In this document: positions 55,901-64,000 of the stretch, in pieces
Layout: every line of letters begins with the position of its first letter
Numbering within the stretch: position 1 is the first letter of the stretch
From: Chrysogorgia sp. JL179-B06
Taxonomy: Eukaryota > Cnidaria > Anthozoa > Scleralcyonacea > Chrysogorgiidae
DNA length: 64,000 nucleotides
Direction: 5' to 3'
Assembly: GCA_035772405.1 (NCBI GenBank)
Contig: JAYKKM010000132.1
Coordinates: 436,501-500,500, forward strand
Notes under the pieces: generated by a model
What the model was told of the DNA's origin: nothing
What the model saw: the letters and a program-made list of their open reading frames with translations, nothing else
Database searches by the model: none
Program-made: the position numbers and the translations under genes

Positions 55901-57299
55901 TTGCTACATTGCATTGCTACATTGCAACATTGCATTGCTACATTGCAACATTGCATTGCTGCATTGCAACATTGCATTGCTACATTGCATTGCATTGCTA
56001 CATTGCTACATTGAATTGCTACATTGCAACATTGCATTGCTACATTGCATTGCTACATTGCTACATTGCATTGCTACATTGCTACATTGCATTGCTACAT
56101 TGCAACATTGCATTGCTACATTGCAACATTGCATTGCTACATTGCAACATTGCATTGCTACATTGCAACATTGCATTGCTACATTGCAACATTGCATTGC
56201 TACATTGCAACATTGCATTGCTACATTGCAACATTGCATTGCTTACATTGCAACATTGCATTGCTACATTGCAACATTGCATTGCTACATTGCAACATTG
56301 CATTGCTACATTGCAACATTGCATTGCTACATTGCAACATTGCATTGCTACATTGAAACATTGCATTGCTACATTGCAACATTGCATTACTACATTGCAA
56401 CATTTCATCACTACATTGCAACATTGCATTGATACATTGTATTACATTGCTACATTGCAACATTGCATCGCTACATTGCTCCATTGCATTGCTACATTGC
56501 TACATTGCATTGCTACATTGCAACATTGCATTGCTACATTGCAACATTGCATTGCTACATTGCAACATTGCATTGCTACATTGCTACATTGCATTGCTAC
56601 ATTGCAACATTGCATTGCTACATTGCAACATTGCATTGCTACATTGCAACATTGCATTGCTACATTGCAACATTGCATTGCTACATTGCAACATTGCATT
56701 GCTACATTGTATTACATTGCTACATTGCTACATTGAATTGCTACATTGCAACATTGCATCGCTTCATTGCATCGCTACATTGCTACATTGCATTGCTACA
56801 TTGCTACATTGCATTGCTACATTGCAACATTGCATTGCTACATTGCAACATTGCATTGCTACATTGCAACATTGCATTGCTACATTGCAACATTGCATTG
56901 CTACATTGCAACATTGCATTGCTACATTGCAACATTGCATTGCTACATTGCAACATTGCATTGCTACATTGCAACATTGCATTGCTACATTGCAACATTG
57001 TATTGCTACATTGCAACATTGTATTGCTATATTGCAACATTGCATTGCTTACCTTGCAACATTGCATTGCTACATTGCAACATTGCATTGCTACATTGCA
57101 ACATTGCATTGCTACATTGCTACATTGCAGTGCTACATTCCTACATTGCATTTCTACGTTGCTACATTGCATTGCTACATTGAAACATTGCATTGCTACA
57201 TTGCAACATTGCATCACTACATTGCAACATTGCATTGCTACATTGTATTACATTGCTACATTGCTACATTGCAGTGCTACATTGCTCCATTGCATTGCT

Positions 57300-57950
57300 A
57301 GATTGCTACATTGCATTGCTACATTGCAACATTGCATTGCTACATTGCAACATTGCATTGCTACATTGCAACATTACATCGCTACATTGCTACATTGCAT
57401 TGATACATTGCTACATTGCATTGCTACATTGCAACATTGCATTGCTACATTGCAACATTGCATTGCTACATTGTTACATTGTATTGCTACATTGCAAAAT
57501 TGCACTGCTACATTGAAACATTGCATTGCTACATTGCAAAATTGCATTGCTACATTGCAACATTGCATTGCTACATTGCTACATTGCAGTGCTACATTGC
57601 TACATTGCATCGCTACATTGCTACATTGCATTGCTACATTGCTACATGGCATTGCTACATTACAACATTGCATTGCTACATTGCAACATTGCATTGCTAC
57701 ATTGCAACATTGTATTGCTACATTGCAAATTTGCATTGCTACATTGAAACATTGCATTGCTACATTGCTATATTGAATTGCTACATTGCAACATTGCATT
57801 GCTACATCGCAACATTGCATTTCTACATTGCATTACATTGCTACATTGCATTGCATTTCTACATTGCATTGCTACATTGCTACATTGCATTGCTACATTG
57901 CAACATTGCAACATTGCAACATTGCATTGCGACATTGCAACATTGCATTG
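57300..57950 (+). repeat. Segment repeated 1,965 bp downstream
   Basis: ACATCGCAACATTGC at 57,804 recurs at 59,769. The preceding series ATTGATAC, CAAAATTGCACTGC, CTACATGGC, GCAAATTTGC and GCTATATTGAATTGC keeps the same 1,965-bp offset, giving a second copy at about 59,265-59,915. A third, shorter relative lies at about 60,330-60,790, where GCACTGC, CTACATGGC and ACATCGAAAC occur in the same order. Confidence 0.75.
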
Positions 57951-58199
57951 CTACATTGCAACATTGCATTGCTACATTTCAACATTGCATTGCAACATTG
58001 CAACATTGCATTGCTACATTGCAACATTGCATTGCTACATTGCAACATTGCAGTGCTACATTGCAACATTGCATTGCTACATCGCAACATTGCATATCTA
58101 CATTGCATTACATTGCTACATTGCATTGCATTTCTATATTGCATTGCTACATTGCTACATTGCATTGCTACATTGCTACATTGCATTGCTACATTGCTA

Positions 58200-59162
58200 C
58201 ATTGCATTGCTACATTGCAACATTGCATTGCTACATTGCAACATTGCATTGCTACATTGCAACATTGCATTGCTACATTGCAACATTGCATTGCTACATT
58301 GCAACATTGCATTGCTACATTGCAACATTGCATTGATACATTGCATTGCTACATTGCATTGCATTGCTACATTGCAACATTGCATTGCTACATTGCAACA
58401 TTGCATTGCTACATTGCAACATTGCATTGCTACATTGCAACATTGCATTGCTACATTGCAACATTGCATTGCTACATTGCAACATTGCATTGCTACATTG
58501 CAACATTGCATTGGTACATTGCATCATTGCATTGCTACATTGCAACATTGCATTGCTACATTGCTACATTGCAGTGCTACATTGCTACATTGCATCGCTA
58601 CATTGCTACATTGCTACATTGCATTGCTACATTACAACATTGCATTGCTACATTGCTACATTGCAACATTGCATTGCTACATTGCAACATTGTATTGCTA
58701 CATTGCAAATTTGCATTGCTACATTGAAACATTGCATTGCTACATTGCTATATTGAATTGCTACATTGCAACATTGCATTGCTACATTGCTACATTGGAT
58801 TGCTACATTGCAACATTGAATTGCTACGTTGCTACATTGCATTGCTACATTGCAACATTGCATTGCTACATTTGCTACATTGCAACATTGCATTCCTACA
58901 TTGCAACATTGCATTGCTACATTGCATTGCTACATTGCAACATTGCATCACTATATTGCAACATTGCATTGCTACATTGTATTACATTGCTACATTGCAA
59001 GATTGCATCGCTACATTGCTACATTGCATTGCTACATTGCAACATTGCATCGCTACATTGCTACATTGCATTGCTACATTGCAACATTGCATCGCTACAT
59101 TGCTGCATTTTAGCGCTACATTGCTACATTGCATTTCTACATTGGTACATTGCATTGCTAGA
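58200..59162 (+). repeat. First copy of a ~1-kb segment repeated at 3.41 kb
   Basis: This matches 61,611-62,573 at an offset of 3,407 bp, shifting to 3,411 bp after about 58,870. Landmarks are GCATTGATACATTGC, ATTGGTACATTGCATC, GCAAATTTGC, ATTGGATTGC and CATTTTAGCGCTAC (about 59,106 and 62,517). The first copy has an extra CATTTGCTACATTGC near 58,869. Confidence 0.82.
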
Positions 59163-61610
59163 TTGCTACATTGCATTGCTACATTGCAACATTGCATTGC
59201 TACATTGCAACATTGCATTGCTACATTGCAACATTGCATCGCTACATTGCTACATTGCATTGCTACATTGCTACATTGCATTGCTACATTGCAACATTGC
59301 ATTGCTACATTGCAACATTGCATTGCTACATTGCAACATTACATCGCTACATTGCTACATTGCATTGATACATTGCTACATTGCATTGCTACATTGCAAC
59401 ATTGCATTGCTACATTGCAACATTGCATTGCTACATTGTAACATTGTATTGCTACATTGCAAAATTGCACTGCTACATTGAAACATTGCATTGCTACATT
59501 GCATAATTGCATTGCTACATTGCAACATTGCATTGCTACATTGCTACATTGCAGTGCTACATTGCTACATTGCATCGCTACATTGCTACATTGCATTGCT
59601 ACATTGCTACATGGCATTGCTACATTACAACATTGCATTGCTACATTGCAACATTGCATTGCTACATTGCAACATTGTATTGCTACATTGCAAATTTGCA
59701 TTGCTACATTGAAACATTGCATTGCTACATTGCTATATTGAATTGCTACATTGCAACATTGCATTGCTACATCGCAACATTGCATTTCTACATTGCATTA
59801 CATTGCTACATTGCATTGCATTTCTACATTGCATTGCTACATTGCTACATTGCATTGCTACATTGCAACATTGCAACATTGCAACATTGCATTGCGACAT
59901 TGCAACATTGCATTGCTACATTGCAACATTGCATTGCTACATTGCAACATTGCATTGCTACATTGCAACATTGTATTGCTACATTGCAACATTGTATTGC
60001 TATATTGCAACATTGCATTGCTTACCTTGCAACATTGCATTGCTACATTGCAACATTGCATTGCTACATTGCAACATTGCATTGCTACATTGCTACATTG
60101 CAGTGCTACATTCCTACATTGCATTTCTACGTTGCTACATTGCTACATTGCAACATTGCATTGCTACATTGCAACATTGCATCACTACATTGCAACATTG
60201 CATTGCTACATTGTATTACATTGCTACATTGCTACATTGCAGTGCTACATTGCTCCATTGCATTGCTAGATTGCTACATTGCATTGCTACATTGCAACAT
60301 TGCATTGCTACATTGCAACATTGCATTGCTACATTGCAACATTACATCGCTACATTGCTACATTGCATTGATACATTGCTACATTGCATTGCTACATTGC
60401 AACATTGCATTGCTACATTGCAACATTGCATTGCTACATTGTAACATTGTATTGCTACATTGCAAAGTTGCACTGCTACATTGAAACATTGCATTGCTAC
60501 ATTGCATAATTGCATTGCTACATTGCAACATTGCATTGCTACATTGCTACATTGCAGTGCTACATTGCTACATTGCATCGCTACATTGCTACATTGCATT
60601 GCTACATTGCTACATGGCATTGCTACATTACAACATTGCATTGCTACATTGCAACATTGCATTGCTACATTGCAACATTGTATTGCTACATTGCAACATT
60701 GCATTGCTACATCGAAACATTGCATTTCTACATTGCATTACATTGCTACATTGCATTGCATTTCTACATTGCATTGCTACATTGCTACATTGCATTGCAA
60801 CATTGCAACATTGCTACATTGCTACATTGCAGTGCTACATTCCTACATTGCATTTCTACGTTGCTACATTGCATTGCTACATTGAAACATTGCATTGCTA
60901 CATTGCAACATTGCATCACTACATTGCAACATTGCATTGCTACATTGTATTACATTGCTACATTGCTATATTGCAGTGCTACATTGCTCCATTGCATTGC
61001 TAGATTGCAACATTGCATTGCTACATTGCAACATTGCATTGCTACATTGCAACATTACATCGCTACATTGCTACATTGCATTGCTACATTGCAACATTGC
61101 ATTGCTACATTGCAACATTGCATTGCTACATTGCAACATTGCATTGCTACATTGCAACATTGCATTGCTACATTGCAACATTGCATTGATACATTGCATT
61201 GCTACATTGCATTGCATTGCTACATTGCAACATTGCATTGCTACATTGCAACATTGCATTGCTACATTGCAACATTGTATTGCTATATTGCAACATTGCA
61301 TTGCTTACCTTGCAACATTGCATTGCTACATTGCAACATTGCATTGCTACATTGCAACATTGCATTGCTACATTGCTACATTGCAGTGCTACATTCCTAC
61401 ATTGCATTTCTACGTTGCTACATTGCATTGCTACATTGAAACATTGCATTGCTACATTGCAACATTGCATCACTACATTGCAACATTGCATTGCTACATT
61501 GTATTACATTGCTACATTGCTATATTGCAGTGCTACGTTGCTCCATTGCATTGCTAGATTGCAACATTGCATTGCTACATTGCAACATTGCATTGCTACA
61601 TTGCAACATT

Positions 61611-62573
61611 ACATCGCTACATTGCTACATTGCATTGCTACATTGCAACATTGCATTGCTACATTGCAACATTGCATTGCTACATTGCAACATTGCATTG
61701 CTACATTGCAACATTGCATTGCTACATTGCAACATTGCATTGATACATTGCATTGCTACATTGCATTGCATTGCTACATTGCAACATTGCATTGCTACAT
61801 TGCAACATTGCATTGCTACATTGCAACATTGCATTGCTACATTGCAACATTGCATTGCTACATTGCAACATTGCATTGCTACATTGCAACATTGCATTGC
61901 TACATTGCAACATTGCATTGGTACATTGCATCATTGCATTGCTACATTGCAACATTGCATTGCTACATTGCTACATTGCAGTGCTACATTGCTACATTGC
62001 ATCGCTACATTGCTACATTGCTACATTGCACTGCTACATTACAACATTGCATTGCTACATTGCTACATTGCAACATTGCATTGCTACATTGCAACATTGT
62101 ATTGCTACATTGCAAATTTGCATTGCTACATTGAAACATTGCATTGCTACATTGCTATATTGAATTGCTACATTGCAACATTGCATTGCTACATTGCTAC
62201 ATTGGATTGCTACATTGCAACATTGAATTGCTATGTTGCTACATTGCATTGCTACATTGCAACATTGCATTGCTACATTGCATTGCTACATTGCAACATT
62301 GCATTCCTACATTGCAACATTGCATTGCTACATTGCATTGCTACATTGCAACATTGCATCACTATATTTCAACATTGCATTGCTACATTGTATTACATTG
62401 CTACATTGCAAGATTGCATCGCTACATTGCTACATTGCATTGCTACATTGCAACATTGCATCGCTACATTGCTACATTGCATTGCTACATTGCAACATTG
62501 CATCGCTACATTGCTACATTTTAGCGCTACATTGCTACATTGCATTTCTACATTGGTACATTGCATTGCTATA
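61611..62573 (+). repeat. Second copy of the ~1-kb segment
   Basis: This is the partner of 58,200-59,162. Differences include GCACTGC for GCATTGC near 62,027 and CTATGTTGC for CTACGTTGC near 62,231. The match ends where the first copy reads GCTAGATTGC and this one reads GCTATATTGC. Confidence 0.82.
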
Positions 62574-62760
62574 TTGCAACATTGCAATATTGCATCACTA
62601 CATTGCAACATTGTATTGCTATATTGTATTACATTGCTACTTTGCAACATTGCATCGCTACATTGCTACATTGCATTGCTACATTGCAACATTGCATCGC
62701 TACATTGCTACATTGCATTGCTACATTGCAACATTGCATTGCTACATTGCATTGCTACAT
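62401..62760 (+). repeat. Plus-strand partner of the inverted block
   Basis: This matches the reverse complement of 50,881-51,240 (353 of 360 bases). Its left part, up to about 62,573, is also a direct copy of 58,990-59,162 at an offset of about 3.41 kb; its right part is not. The inverted block is therefore closer to this copy than to the 59-kb copy. Confidence 0.9.
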
Positions 62761-64000
62761 TGCAACATTGCATTGCTACATTGCAACATTGCATTGCTAC
62801 ATTGCTACATTGCAGTGCTACATTGCTACATTGCATCGCTACATTGCTACATTGCTACATTGCATTGCTACATTACAACATTGCATTGCTACATTGCTAC
62901 ATTGCAACATTGCATTGCTACATTGCAACATTGCATTGCTACATTGCAAATTTGCATTGCTACATTGAAACATTGCATTGCTACATTGCTATATTGAATT
63001 GCTACATTGCAACATTGCATTGCTACATTGCTACATTGGATTGCTACATTGCAACATTGCATTGCTACATTGCAACATTGCATTGCTACATTGCTACATT
63101 GCATTGCTACATTGCAACATTGCATTGCTACATTGCAACATTGCATTGCTACATTGCAACATTGCATCACTACATTGCAACATTGCATTGCTACATTGTA
63201 TTACATTGCTACATTGCTACATTGAATTGCTACATTGCAACATTGCATCGCTACATTGCATCGCTACATTGCTACATTGCATTGCTACATTGCTACATTG
63301 CATTGCAAATTGCAACATTGCATTGCTACATTGCAACATTGCATTGCTACATTGCAACATTGCATTGCTACATTGCAACATTGCATTGCTACATTGAAAC
63401 ATTGCATTGCTACATTGCAACATTGCATTGCTACATTGCAACATTGCATTGCTACATTGCAACATTGCATTGCTACATTGCAACATTGTATTGCTACATT
63501 GCAACATTGTATTGCTATATTGCAACATTGCATTGCTTACCTTGCAACATTGCATTGCTACATTGCAACATTGCATTGCTACATTGCAACATTGCATTGC
63601 TACATTGCAACATTGCATTGCTACATTGCTACATTGCAGTGCTACATTGCTACATTGCATCGCTACATTGCTACATTGCTACATTGCATTGCTACATTAC
63701 AACATTGCATTGCTACATTGCTACATTGCAACATTGCATTGCTACATTGCAACATTGCATTGCTACATTGCAAATTTGCATTGCTACATTGAAACATTGC
63801 ATTGCTACATTGCTATATTGAATTGCTACATTGCAACATTGCATTGCTACATTGCTACATTGGATTGCTACATTGCAACATTGCATTGCTACATTGCAAC
63901 ATTGCATTGCTACATTGCTACATTGCATTGCTACATTGCAACATTGCATTGCTACATTGCAACATTGCATTGCTACATTGCAACATTGCATCACTACATT

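Larger units (their letters stand above)
1..64000 (+). repeat. ATTGC-word satellite array filling the window
   Basis: The sequence is a concatenation of the pentamer ATTGC, each copy followed by TAC, AAC or no spacer. The dominant 21-bp unit is ATTGC+TAC, ATTGC+AAC, ATTGC, so the window holds up to about 3,000 units. Common variants are single substitutions: GCGTTGC, GCATCGC, CTACGTTGC, TTGTATTGC, TTACATTGC, GCAGTGC. Plus orientation holds everywhere except 50,457-52,507. The three forward frames of the unit give the heptapeptides IATLQHC, LLHCNIA and CYIATLH. Two reverse frames give AMLQCSN and QCCNVAM, and the third reverse frame carries a TAG in each unit. I see no promoter, splice structure, polyadenylation signal, RNA gene or unique insert. 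Satellite DNA is certain; its chromosomal location and function cannot be read from this window. Confidence 0.98.
52508..64000 (+). repeat. Right-hand array, a distinct HOR family
   Basis: The diagnostic variants differ from those left of 50 kb. TTGTATTACATTGC, GCATCACTAC, ACATTGAAAC and GCAGTGCTAC are frequent. GCTTACCTTGC occurs at about 54,254, 57,046, 60,019, 61,302 and 63,534, preceded by TTGTATTGCTATATTGC. Long pure runs of 21-bp units occur at 54,830-55,140, 55,660-55,790 and 56,830-57,000. The window ends inside the array (GCATCACTACATT), so the right boundary is not seen. Confidence 0.85.

Noticed and set aside
1..64000. Cys/His-rich heptad repeats as a zinc-finger or silk-like protein
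   Set aside because: Cys and His recur only because TGC and CAT occur in the words. There is no finger spacing, signal peptide or start context, and every frame looks equally protein-like.
1..64000. Telomeric repeat tract
   Set aside because: The unit lacks the G-rich strand of known telomere repeats and changes orientation internally.
1..64000. tRNA, rRNA, riboswitch, promoter or terminator features
   Set aside because: No non-repeat stretch exists that could hold them; TATATT-like strings are single substitutions in GCTACATTGC words.

Overview
The whole 64 kb is one satellite-type tandem array. I find no unique sequence and no credible protein-coding gene, rRNA, tRNA, mobile element or CRISPR array. 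Nearly every base belongs to a string of the pentamer ATTGC, with each pentamer followed by TAC, by AAC or by nothing. The commonest arrangement is a 21-bp unit made of ATTGC+TAC, ATTGC+AAC and a bare ATTGC. An 18-bp form (one 8-mer and two pentamers), 13-bp forms and 21-bp forms with TAC twice are mixed in. The 21-bp unit is 38% G+C and contains no CpG. An uninterrupted array of this size with nested higher-order repeats (HORs) points to eukaryotic heterochromatin (centromeric, subtelomeric or an interstitial block). The sequence does not identify the species, and I do not guess it.

Layout: 1-289 diverged edge; 290-2,843 HOR with alternating 561- and 663-bp units; 2,844-4,457 mixed units with a 234-bp duplication; 4,458-8,279 HOR family marked by GTTGATAGATTGCGAC, with a pair of ~1.3-kb copies; 8,280-12,530 two copies of a 2,157-bp HOR; 12,531-17,830 three copies of a 1.93-2.10-kb HOR; 17,831-21,654 related material with a 1,048-bp duplication; 21,655-28,305 an abnormal zone in which the words survive but the spacers are scrambled by small indels; 28,306-29,590 almost pure 21-bp units; 29,591-36,280 HORs marked by TTTGAATTGC, including a 765-bp tandem duplication; 36,281-45,630 HORs marked by ACATTCCATTGC and TTTCTACGTTGC, carrying two copies of a ~2.26-kb segment 6.2 kb apart; 45,631-50,456 related HORs with a 779-bp tandem duplication; 50,457-52,507 the same satellite on the opposite strand; 52,508-64,000 plus orientation again, with a different set of variants.

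The main structural observation is at 50.4-52.9 kb. Orientation and HOR family both change at about 50,457, and orientation reverts at about 52,507. The minus block forms a large imperfect palindrome with its right flank (arms 51,692-52,084 and 52,508-52,900; 298 of 300 bases match in the best part). It also has a second, distant inverted partner at 62,401-62,760 (353 of 360 bases match). The second main point is the indel-scrambled zone at 21.66-28.3 kb, which may be an assembly or consensus artefact.

Long open frames occur throughout, up to 2,567 codons. They follow from the repeat words, which cannot make a stop codon on the plus strand in any phase, so they are not evidence of genes.
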